Position numbers and translations under genes: made by a program
The notes under the pieces: generated by a model
What the model saw: only the letters and a program-made list of their open reading frames with translations
What the model was told of the DNA's origin: nothing
Databases searched by the model: none
Source of the DNA: an uncultured Clostridia bacterium
Lineage (GTDB): Bacteria; Bacillota_A; Clostridia; TANB77; CAG-508
NCBI GenBank assembly: GCA_944388685.1
Contig: CALXJS010000076.1
Span: forward strand, 1-5,540
Direction of reading: 5' to 3'
DNA: 5,540 bases
Shown here: positions 1 to 5,540 of the stretch, piece by piece
How positions within the stretch are numbered: position 1 is the first letter of the stretch
Layout: every line of letters begins with the position of its first letter

Positions 1-18
1 CATTAATGCTCCTGACAT
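1..18 (-). CDS. 5' end of an unidentified gene (six codons only), possibly sepF
   Basis: An ATG at 18-16 begins an open frame that reads MSGALM and runs off the left edge of the window. The start is well supported: a perfect AGGAGG lies at 31-26, seven bases upstream (all T on the coding strand), and a sigma-A type promoter sits at 90-62. Six residues are not enough to identify a product. From recalled gene order, HlyD-like adaptor genes in clostridia often precede a cell-division cluster (yggS, sepF, ylmH, divIVA), and a short N-terminus of this type would fit SepF. That identification is inference from context only. The presence of a translated gene is much surer than its name. Confidence 0.7.
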
Positions 19-25
19 AAAAAAA

Positions 26-31
26 CCTCCT
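26..31 (-). promoter_or_regulatory. Ribosome binding site of the gene at the left edge
   Basis: AGGAGG on the minus strand, followed by seven T residues and then the ATG at 18-16. This is a full match to the anti-Shine-Dalgarno core at good spacing. It is the main reason for calling a gene start so close to the window edge. Confidence 0.85.
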
Positions 32-61
32 AATTTACTTCCTTTGTATTCATTTGTACTA

Positions 62-90
62 AGTATCTACTTTTTTTCTGAAGTTGTCAA
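62..90 (-). promoter_or_regulatory. Sigma-A type promoter for the gene at the left edge
   Basis: On the minus strand there is a perfect -35 box TTGACA at 90-85, a 17-base spacer, and a -10 box GATACT at 67-62 (four of six matches to TATAAT, with the important A at position 2 and T at position 6 kept). Transcription would start near position 55, giving a leader of roughly 37 bases before the ATG at 18. The DNA upstream of the -35 box is almost pure A/T and could act as an UP element. The promoter suggests that the left-edge gene can be transcribed independently of the HlyD-like gene, although no intrinsic terminator separates the two. Confidence 0.65.
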
Positions 91-103
91 TAGTTTTTTA
101 AAA

Positions 104-143
104 TGTAATATTATTTTAATACAATTGTAATATTTTTGTAACA
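104..143 (-). repeat. Short phased direct repeats (AATATTACA / TTACA) upstream of the promoter
   Basis: The nine-base word AATATTACA (minus strand) occurs at 112-104 and again at 134-126, exactly 22 bases apart, and a third TTACA lies at 141-137, a further 11 bases upstream. The spacings are multiples of about one helical turn, so the copies face the same side of the DNA. A perfect ten-base palindrome, TACAATTGTA, lies at 120-129 and overlaps one copy. The block lies between the stop codon of the HlyD-like gene (144) and the -35 box (90). It could be a regulator binding site or simply chance in very A/T-rich DNA. Confidence 0.35.
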
Positions 144-1460
144 TTATTCTTCCACTTTATCTAAATCTGGATTTAAGATTACTTCATCATATAAGCTTAT
201 CTTTTTATATGACATTATCTCTTCACTTGTGAAGCCTAATTCTTTTAATTCATCTGTTGTATATGGCTCTACAATCGAATATTTTTCTCCTTCTTTTTTT
301 ACTTTTACAAGAATTTTATTTAAATATCCTGCTCTATTTCTTACAACATAAGCTAACTCATCTTGTTTGATAATTGCCTGATTAGGAACTTTTAGTCCTT
401 GTGCACTCCACCAAATTAAATCAAATGAAATTTTTCTATAATTAATTAACTCTTCTACGCCTTTTTCTATTTTTAATACCAATACCATATCTCCATTATT
501 TTCCTGTAAAATATATGTAATTTCTGCTGGTACTTCTTCTCCACTTGGTAATCTAGCCTCAACGTCATCTCCTACTTTTGCATTTTTTGCTTCTTCACTA
601 TTGGTTACTGTTGCAATATAGCAATATGTATTATCTACTATTTTTCCACATTCTTCATTCGTCGGAATCGTTTTTCCTGTTTTTAAATCTAACTTATCAA
701 GATATTCTTTACTTAATGCTGAAAAACATTCTTCTGTTGGTTTCAAAATTTCTTCAAATCCATCTACTTTATAAGAGACCACCCCACTTTTAGTTGAATT
801 GACATATTCTGCTCCAGAATTTAGTTCATTTTCATAATTTTTTCTTTCTTCAATCAATTCTTTTAAGTATGACCCTTGTGGACTTAAATCTCCTGCAATA
901 TTTGCTTTTTTGGTTATCAATTCATTGATTTCTTTTTTTGATTCTTCTAATTTTGTTGTATCACTAATACTACTAATTCCAGATAATTTTTCTTCTATTT
1001 GTATTTCTAAAGATTTGATATCACTTGTAAATATATTTGTTTCTGTTTCATTTGCCATTGCCTCTTGTATTTTTGTGTCTAATTCTGCTATCTTTTCTTT
1101 TAAAGATTCTTCATTTCTTGTATAATATCGAAATACAGCCTCATTAACAGCAACTTTTTCTCCTTCTGCCTTGATTTTTTCCATACCGTTTTTATAATTT
1201 TCTCCTTGAACCACAATTTCATCTCTTATAATATAGCCAATATCTGTCTCTTCGGAATATAATGTTCCTTCTTCTAAAGTAAAAATGTCTGTTGGTTGCT
1301 TTACTAATAAATAAATTGTATATATTAAATACAATACCACCAAGAAAATAATAAAATAAATTATAATTTTTTTATTAAATTGCTGTTTTCTTTTGGCGTT
1401 CTCTGGCTCTACATGTTTTTCCTCTAAGATTTCATTTTTTTCTTCTTCCAAATTCTTCAC
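144..1460 (-). CDS. HlyD-like membrane fusion (adaptor) protein
   Basis: A 438-residue protein with the layout of HlyD/membrane-fusion adaptors. Residues 1-31 are a charged cytoplasmic tail. Residues 32-53 form one hydrophobic anchor rich in I, L, V and Y. Residues about 95-112 (with GEKVAVNEAVFRY) and 219-240 (with SGVVSYKVDGFEEIL) look like the two halves of a lipoyl-type domain, flanking a helical, coiled-coil-prone stretch at about 116-215. The C-terminal half is beta-rich and includes GLKVPNQAII and AYVVRNRAG, typical of the adaptor barrel region. Family members bridge an inner-membrane transporter to outer components, but no ABC, RND or MFS partner gene is in this window, so the partner and substrate are unknown. 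The role is less clear still if the host has a single membrane. The gene lies 69 bases after miaA. The start is GTG at 1460, or possibly TTG at 1451 (codon 4), because the GTG itself extends the Shine-Dalgarno match. No intrinsic terminator follows the stop. Confidence 0.78.
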   Translation of the reverse strand: MKNLEEEKNEILEEKHVEPENAKRKQQFNKKIIIYFIIFLVVLYLIYTIYLLVKQPTDIFTLEEGTLYSEETDIGYIIRDEIVVQGENYKNGMEKIKAEGEKVAVNEAVFRYYTRNEESLKEKIAELDTKIQEAMANETETNIFTSDIKSLEIQIEEKLSGISSISDTTKLEESKKEINELITKKANIAGDLSPQGSYLKELIEERKNYENELNSGAEYVNSTKSGVVSYKVDGFEEILKPTEECFSALSKEYLDKLDLKTGKTIPTNEECGKIVDNTYCYIATVTNSEEAKNAKVGDDVEARLPSGEEVPAEITYILQENNGDMVLVLKIEKGVEELINYRKISFDLIWWSAQGLKVPNQAIIKQDELAYVVRNRAGYLNKILVKVKKEGEKYSIVEPYTTDELKELGFTSEEIMSYKKISLYDEVILNPDLDKVEE

Positions 1461-1476
1461 CTTCCTTTCGCAAAGG
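1461..1476 (-). promoter_or_regulatory. Ribosome binding site of the HlyD-like gene, inside a small hairpin
   Basis: The minus strand reads AAAGGAAG directly before the GTG at 1460-1458. The AAAGG is also the 3' arm of a five-base-pair stem, CCTTT-GCG-AAAGG (1476-1464), so the binding site is partly paired in this fold. Including the GTG, the string AAAGGAAGGTG resembles the ideal AAAGGAGGTG with one extra A. That places the in-frame TTG at 1451-1449 six bases downstream of GGTG and makes it a credible alternative start. The stem is short and its stability is untested. Confidence 0.5.
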
Positions 1477-1529
1477 TAATTTTTTCTATTGTACTATCCT
1501 TGAATACCTTATCTTTCATTGGGCAAATA

Positions 1530-2450
1530 TTAGTCTAAAGATTGGCAAATTCTATCAATATTTTTTTCTGTACTATCTTCTGCGTTTAGCCAAATAGTTT
1601 GTTTATTTTTTCTAAACCAAGTTAATTGTCTTTTTGCATATCTTCTTGTCTCCATTTTTATTTTTTCAATCATTTCCTCTTTTGTTAAATTTCCTTCTAG
1701 ATAATCTACTACTTCTTTATATCCCAATCCTTGCATAGCTGTTGGAAATGTATCATACTTTTTTAAAATCTGCTTAACTTCTTCAATTAATCCTTGTTCA
1801 ATCATCATATCCACTCTTTTGTTAATTCTATCATACAGTTTTTGTCTATCCCAATCTAATCCAAAAACTTTATAATCATATTCTACTTCTTTTTTTCTGG
1901 ACTCTATTTCTTGCTCTGTTTTTGTCTTTCCTGTTGCATGATATATTTCTAATATGCGTAATATTCTTTTTTTATCTGTTGCACTTATTTTTTTTACTGC
2001 CTCTGCATCAATTGCTTTTGCTTTTTCATATAGTACTGATAAGCCTTTTTCTTCCACTTCTTTTTCCAATTGATTTCTGTAATCTTCATCAAATATAATC
2101 TCTTGATATTCAATTTCATAAATTAAACTATCTAAATACAGCCCTGTTCCACCTACAATAATAGGCATTTTTCCTTTTTCAATAATTTCTTTTATGGCTT
2201 TTTTGGCATCTTTTTTATAATCTGCTACACTATATCTTTGTTCTGGAGATACATATCCTATTAAATAATGTTTGATTCCTTGCATTTCTTCAGGTGTTGG
2301 TTTTGCCGTTCCTATATCCATATCTTCATAGATTTGCATAGAATCACAAGACACGATTTCTCCATCTATTTTTTTTGCTAGTTCTATTGATAATGCGGTT
2401 TTTCCTGATGCGGTTGGACCACATATCACAATCACTTTATGTTTCTGCAT
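1530..2450 (-). CDS. miaA: tRNA dimethylallyltransferase (IPP transferase) MiaA
   Basis: MiaA transfers the dimethylallyl group of DMAPP to N6 of A37 in tRNAs that read codons starting with U, the first step towards the ms2i6A modification that steadies codon-anticodon pairing. The sequence shows the P-loop GPTASGKT (residues 11-18), then CDSMQIYEDMDIGTAKPT, VGGTGLYLDSL, TDKKRILRILEIYHATGK, MQGLGYKEV and the C-terminal RRYAKRQLTWFRKN, all in family order. The length is 306 residues, normal for the family. I chose the ATG at 2450 (MQKHK) because GAGGTG at 2460-2455 lies just upstream; two ATGs further upstream (2465, 2462) would start before or within that binding site. The first 14 bases overlap the 3' end of the upstream membrane-protein gene, so translation is probably coupled. 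In many bacteria miaA follows mutL and is followed by hfq; no hfq is present here. Confidence 0.95.
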   Translation of the reverse strand: MQKHKVIVICGPTASGKTALSIELAKKIDGEIVSCDSMQIYEDMDIGTAKPTPEEMQGIKHYLIGYVSPEQRYSVADYKKDAKKAIKEIIEKGKMPIIVGGTGLYLDSLIYEIEYQEIIFDEDYRNQLEKEVEEKGLSVLYEKAKAIDAEAVKKISATDKKRILRILEIYHATGKTKTEQEIESRKKEVEYDYKVFGLDWDRQKLYDRINKRVDMMIEQGLIEEVKQILKKYDTFPTAMQGLGYKEVVDYLEGNLTKEEMIEKIKMETRRYAKRQLTWFRKNKQTIWLNAEDSTEKNIDRICQSLD

Positions 2451-2877
2451 TTTGCACCTCATCATATATATTTATAATACCTTCTTGTGTATTTCCTAAA
2501 TATCCTTTTTCTACGAATATACATACTACAAATATAATAAGTATGATTATAATTCTTCTCTTTGCTTGTATATTTTCAATTTCTTCTTCTAATATTTTGT
2601 CTAGTACATTTGCTACCAATGGTAAAAATATTAGTGCATTTAATCCTGTAAAAACCCATATAAGTGTATTAGATACTGTTTTTTGAATTTCTTCACTTGG
2701 ATATGTAATATCTGGATTTGAAAGATTATATAATAACATGGTTAGTAAATACGCTATTAGTAATCCTATTATAATAAATGCTAATTTGTTTGGCTTTTCT
2801 ATATTCCCTAAATTGTGCCAAGTCCATACGATACTTACCACAAACAATAACATTATACCAATTATAATTAAAGTCAT
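2437..2877 (-). CDS. Small four-helix membrane protein of unknown function
   Basis: I do not recognise this family. The 146-residue protein has four clear hydrophobic segments: about residues 2-20, 31-50, 70-91 and 108-123. The loops after helix 1 (HNLGNIEKPNK) and before helix 4 (QAKRR) carry the positive charge, so by the positive-inside rule they are cytoplasmic and both ends lie outside. The loop between helices 2 and 3 (NLSNPDITYPSEEIQKT) and the C-terminal tail are acidic. A heptad-like acidic helix (DKILEEEIENIQAKRR, about 93-108) joins helices 3 and 4. The start at 2877 (MTLIIIG) is preferred because GAGGAG at 2889-2884 is six bases upstream; the ATG at 2883 abuts that site directly, and longer in-frame readings run through the intergenic hairpin. 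The gene lies between mutL and miaA and its stop overlaps the miaA start, which suggests co-expression and says little about function. Confidence 0.8.
   Translation of the reverse strand: MTLIIIGIMLLFVVSIVWTWHNLGNIEKPNKLAFIIIGLLIAYLLTMLLYNLSNPDITYPSEEIQKTVSNTLIWVFTGLNALIFLPLVANVLDKILEEEIENIQAKRRIIIILIIFVVCIFVEKGYLGNTQEGIINIYDEVQNAET
2455..2460 (-). promoter_or_regulatory. Ribosome binding site of miaA, inside the upstream gene
   Basis: GAGGTG on the minus strand lies four bases before the miaA ATG at 2450. It falls within the last codons of the membrane-protein gene, which stops at 2437. The overlap fits translational coupling and fixes the miaA start at MQKHK rather than at the two upstream in-frame ATGs. 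Confidence 0.7.
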
Positions 2878-2883
2878 TTTCAT

Positions 2884-2889
2884 CTCCTC
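2884..2889 (-). promoter_or_regulatory. Ribosome binding site deciding the start of the small membrane protein
   Basis: GAGGAG on the minus strand is followed by ATGAAAATG. The first ATG (2883) touches the binding site with no spacing, whereas the second (2877) stands six bases away. The second is therefore the likely start. Confidence 0.7.
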
Positions 2890-2913
2890 ATTCTTTATAC
2901 AAGTCTTCACATT

Positions 2914-2945
2914 TGTGCGTCGAAAGCTTTGCTTTCGATGACACA
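2914..2945. repeat. Intergenic hairpin palindrome between mutL and the membrane-protein gene
   Basis: The core is a perfect eight-base-pair inverted repeat, TCGAAAGC (2920-2927) and GCTTTCGA (2931-2938), around a three-base loop. It extends outward through one G-T position (2919/2939) and one bulged base (2941) to TGTG (2914-2917) paired with CACA (2942-2945). It is clearly richer in G/C than its surroundings. No T-run follows it on the minus strand, where the sequence continues AAATGTGAAG, so it is not a standard intrinsic terminator for mutL. On the plus strand only a broken T-rich stretch follows (about 2949-2955). It may be a dispersed palindromic repeat or an RNA-processing or stability hairpin. 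The flanking gap, 2878-3020, holds no other clear signal. Confidence 0.6.
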
Positions 2946-3020
2946 CGCTTTTCTTATTGTATAGAAAAATACACTTCTATCTTGTCCTATTTAGATTTTT
3001 CATATACAACAAGGTTAAAT

Positions 3021-5540
3021 TTATTTTCTTGCAAATTTTCTTTCTATATCATATTTTGTCATTTTAATAGCTGTTGGTCTACCATGAGGACAAGTAAATG
3101 GATTTGGTAAAGATAACAATTTATCCATTAAACTTTCTACCTCTTTTTCATCTAACGCCATATTAGCTTTTACTGCTGCTTTACAAGCAACTGTTGCAAT
3201 AAATTTTTCTTCTTTTTCTTGTTTTGCTGTTCTTGCCACTGTATTGATTTCATCTAATGTTTCTAAGAATAATTCTTTTGTATCTAAATCAATACAAACG
3301 GTTGGAACACCTGTTAATTTAATGGTGTTTTCTCCAAATTCTTCTAAGGTAAATCCAGCTTTTCTAAACATATCCATATTGTCTTTGGCAATATCCATTT
3401 CTTTATGTGTTAATGTGATAACATCTGGCAACAATAGCATTTGAGAATCTTTGCTAGAATCACTATAATAATTTTCTTTTACTTTTTCATACATAATTCT
3501 TTCATGTGCTGCATGTTGATCTAAAATGTACATTTCTTGTCCAATTTCAATAATGATATAGGTTTTAAATACAATTCCAACAAATTTATATGTTGGTTTT
3601 TGATATTCTTCTATGCCTTCAAAAACAGATACATTGTCTTTTAATATATCAATATCTCTTTCTTCTTTCTTTTCTTCTGGTTTAACTTCTTCCTCATCTT
3701 GTATTGGTAATCTGCCAAATAATTTTGCATACATTTCATTGAAATCATCTGAAACCACCTTTGGATTGTCATTCAATTGTTCCATTTTTTCTTTGATTTC
3801 TTTGAATTCTTGTTTGATTTCTGGATTTTCTATATTTTCAATAATTTCATTTGTGTTATCCACTGTTTGGTCACTTATTGTGGATTCTTGTTCTTGCTTT
3901 TCGATTCCTTCAGCTGTTTCCTTTTGCAAATTTGTATTATCAAGTATTGCCTCTTTATCTGCCATAGGATTTTCTTGTTGTTCATCTTTTTGATTATCGC
4001 CATTTTGTTCATTTTTTATTTCTTCATGAGAAAATTCTTCTACTGTTGGCAATTCATTTTCTTGTGCTTTGTCATTTTGTTTTTCTTCTTGATTTTCCAA
4101 GTTAGATGTTTCTGTTTCATTATTATCTGAAGTACTTGTTACAACATATTCTTCCTTTTCTTCTTTTAAAGTCTGTACAGTAGATGTAGGCATTTTTAAA
4201 TTTTTTTCTTTAATTTCTTTTTCTAAATTTTCCTTCATTTGTTTCAATTTAGCTAATATATCAGATGTGTCAATTGGTTCGCCAACATTTATTTTCGTAT
4301 TTTCTACTGTATCTACTTTATTTTCTAAGTGGTTCTTCGCACGAAATACTTCTTCTATAATATTAGAACTACCTTGGTGTTCCGTCTCTTCTGCTACATT
4401 TGTTTTTATTTTACTTTCTTCATTAGTATAGTTTTCGATTTGCCTTTCATTTTGTTTTCTAAAAGCAAATAATCCACCAACATCTTGTCTTTGTTGTTTT
4501 TCTTCTTTTAATTTTTTTAGTCTTTCCTCAAAACTTAATTCTCTTGCAGTCTCCATTTTTTCTTCATGTAAAGCTTTTTCAGAATTTGCTACTAATTCTG
4601 TTTTCAATAAAGTATCTTTTATCGCATGATAAATTGCTTGAAATACTTTGTTTTCTTCTTCAAATCGAACTTCTAATTTTGCTGGATGTACATTAACATC
4701 TACTTTTGCTGGATTCATTTCAATATTTAAAATAACAAATCCAAATTTTCCGATAGGAATTAATCCTTTATATGCTTGTTCTGTTGCGGCTGTTAAAGTT
4801 TTATCTTTTATGTATCGTTTGTTTACAAAAAATAATTGGTTAGAACGGTTAGAACGTGCGATTTCTGGTTTTCCTACCACACCTTGAACATGAATATCTT
4901 CATAATTATATGAAACTTCCATTGCACCATTTGCAACATCTTTTCCATAAATGCTATATATAACACTTTTAATGTCATCACTACCATTTGTTTGAATAAC
5001 CGTTTTTCCTGTATTAATCAATTTAATAGCAATATTTGGATTTACTAACGCAATTCTTGTAATAACATCTTCAATATACCCTGATTCTGTATAATCTTTT
5101 TTCAAAAACTTATATCTGACTGGCGTATTAAAAAATAAATTTCTAACAGTAATGGTTGTTCCTGTTTTACAACCTGCCTCTTCTTTCTCTAAGACATTTC
5201 CTGCCTCTACAACTACTCTATATCCAATATCTTGTTCCTGTGTTTTAGACACCATTTCAACATTTGCAATAGCTGCAATACTCGCCAATGCTTCTCCTCT
5301 AAATCCCATAGAAGTAACTGTGTTTAAATCATCTGCACTTCTAATTTTACTAGTTGCATGTCTTTCAAAAGCAATCTCCAAATCATCTTGAGCAATCCCT
5401 TTTCCGTTATCACTTACTTTTATGAAAGAAATTCCTCCATTTTTAATCTCAACAGTAATATTGGTTGCTCCCGCATCAATTGAATTCTCTACCATTTCTT
5501 TTATAACAGAAGCTGGTCTTTCAATAACTTCACCAGCTGC
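3021..5540 (-). CDS. mutL: DNA mismatch repair protein MutL (N-terminus cut by the window edge)
   Basis: MutL couples mismatch recognition by MutS to strand incision. The frame is open to base 5540 and begins AAGEVIERPASVIKEMVEN, so only about 15 residues are missing; 839 are visible. Residue numbers here count from 5540. The GHKL ATPase domain shows the catalytic Glu15 and metal-binding Asn19, DNGKGI (44-49), GFRGEAL (79-85), NLFFNTPVRYKFLK and VDVNVHPAKLEVRF, ending near 317. A linker of about 330 residues (near 317-648), rich in E, K, N and Q, follows. The C-terminal domain has the intact endonuclease motif DQHAAHERIMYE (674-685), a likely sliding-clamp motif QMLLLP (700-705), ACKAAVKAN and the zinc-site motif CPHGRPT (817-823). 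This is the nicking type of MutL found in bacteria without Dam-MutH repair. With the missing residues the protein is about 855 long, against roughly 620-650 usual, and the excess lies in the linker. mutS would be expected upstream, outside the window. Confidence 0.97.
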   Translation of the reverse strand, partial: AAGEVIERPASVIKEMVENSIDAGATNITVEIKNGGISFIKVSDNGKGIAQDDLEIAFERHATSKIRSADDLNTVTSMGFRGEALASIAAIANVEMVSKTQEQDIGYRVVVEAGNVLEKEEAGCKTGTTITVRNLFFNTPVRYKFLKKDYTESGYIEDVITRIALVNPNIAIKLINTGKTVIQTNGSDDIKSVIYSIYGKDVANGAMEVSYNYEDIHVQGVVGKPEIARSNRSNQLFFVNKRYIKDKTLTAATEQAYKGLIPIGKFGFVILNIEMNPAKVDVNVHPAKLEVRFEEENKVFQAIYHAIKDTLLKTELVANSEKALHEEKMETARELSFEERLKKLKEEKQQRQDVGGLFAFRKQNERQIENYTNEESKIKTNVAEETEHQGSSNIIEEVFRAKNHLENKVDTVENTKINVGEPIDTSDILAKLKQMKENLEKEIKEKNLKMPTSTVQTLKEEKEEYVVTSTSDNNETETSNLENQEEKQNDKAQENELPTVEEFSHEEIKNEQNGDNQKDEQQENPMADKEAILDNTNLQKETAEGIEKQEQESTISDQTVDNTNEIIENIENPEIKQEFKEIKEKMEQLNDNPKVVSDDFNEMYAKLFGRLPIQDEEEVKPEEKKEERDIDILKDNVSVFEGIEEYQKPTYKFVGIVFKTYIIIEIGQEMYILDQHAAHERIMYEKVKENYYSDSSKDSQMLLLPDVITLTHKEMDIAKDNMDMFRKAGFTLEEFGENTIKLTGVPTVCIDLDTKELFLETLDEINTVARTAKQEKEEKFIATVACKAAVKANMALDEKEVESLMDKLLSLPNPFTCPHGRPTAIKMTKYDIERKFARK

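Noticed and set aside
30..53. Tiny upstream frame (MNTKEVN, seven codons) in the leader of the left-edge gene, with its stop touching the AGGAGG
   Set aside because: It has no ribosome binding site, and its ATG lies about two bases from the predicted transcription start. A chance frame is the simpler explanation, though a leaderless regulatory peptide cannot be excluded.
84..90. TTGTCAA on the plus strand as a Spo0A-type box
   Set aside because: It is an incomplete match to the usual box and is fully explained as the complement of the -35 element TTGACA.
1488..1493. TACAAT on the minus strand as a -10 box for the HlyD-like gene
   Set aside because: No acceptable -35 box is found 16-18 bases upstream. 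The same holds for the TACAAT at 2961-2956 before the membrane-protein gene.
2878..2946. N-terminal extension of the small membrane protein up to a GTG at 2946
   Set aside because: The extra 23 codons are the translation of the intergenic hairpin and the ribosome binding site, and a well-spaced GAGGAG supports the start at 2877.
2914..2955. Intrinsic terminator at the 2914-2945 hairpin
   Set aside because: No T-run follows on the minus strand where mutL is transcribed. On the plus strand the T-rich stretch is broken and no plus-strand gene ends there.
3613..3993. 126-residue plus-strand open frame opposite mutL
   Set aside because: It is the antisense image of the E/K-rich MutL linker: its S- and F-rich make-up mirrors the opposite strand's codons. 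I saw no supporting start signal, and it lies wholly within a well-supported gene. The other plus-strand open frames were rejected for the same reason.
3660..4560. Possible tandem repeat or CRISPR-like array in the T/C-rich stretch opposite the mutL linker
   Set aside because: There are no repeats of constant length and spacing; the apparent repetitiveness comes from recurring GAA/AAA/CAA codons in the linker.

Overview
The window is AT-rich, low-GC DNA of Firmicutes type, most likely from a clostridial or related anaerobic lineage. This rests on strong AGGAGG-type ribosome binding sites, A/T-ending codons, a MutL carrying the endonuclease motif that the methyl-directed enterobacterial protein lacks, and the mutL-miaA neighbourhood. 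The sequence alone does not support a genus name. Every convincing gene lies on the minus strand, so the window reads from high to low coordinates in transcription order.

Layout in that order: (1) mutL, mismatch-repair ATPase/endonuclease, 3021-5540, with only its first residues cut off by the window edge and an unusually long disordered linker. (2) A 143-base gap (2878-3020) holding one GC-richer hairpin palindrome and no clear promoter. (3) A small four-helix membrane protein of unknown function (2437-2877), overlapping the next gene by 14 bases. (4) miaA, tRNA dimethylallyltransferase (1530-2450), whose ribosome binding site lies inside the preceding gene. (5) A 69-base gap. (6) A HlyD-like, single-pass membrane adaptor protein (144-1460) with a GTG or TTG start next to a small hairpin that includes its ribosome binding site. 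(7) A 125-base AT-rich gap with short TTACA direct repeats and a good sigma-A type promoter. (8) The first six codons of another gene (1-18), with a perfect ribosome binding site, running off the window.

mutL and miaA are housekeeping genes for DNA mismatch repair and tRNA A37 modification and are neighbours in many bacteria. The membrane protein is translationally tied to miaA by position, not by any known function. The HlyD-like gene has no transporter partner in view. By recalled clostridial gene order it may lead into a cell-division gene cluster (yggS/sepF type), but only six codons of the next gene are visible. I found no CRISPR array, insertion sequence, tRNA or rRNA. The window is mostly ordinary chromosomal core; the items worth a second look are the long MutL linker, the hairpin repeat, the unknown membrane protein and the adaptor protein's context.
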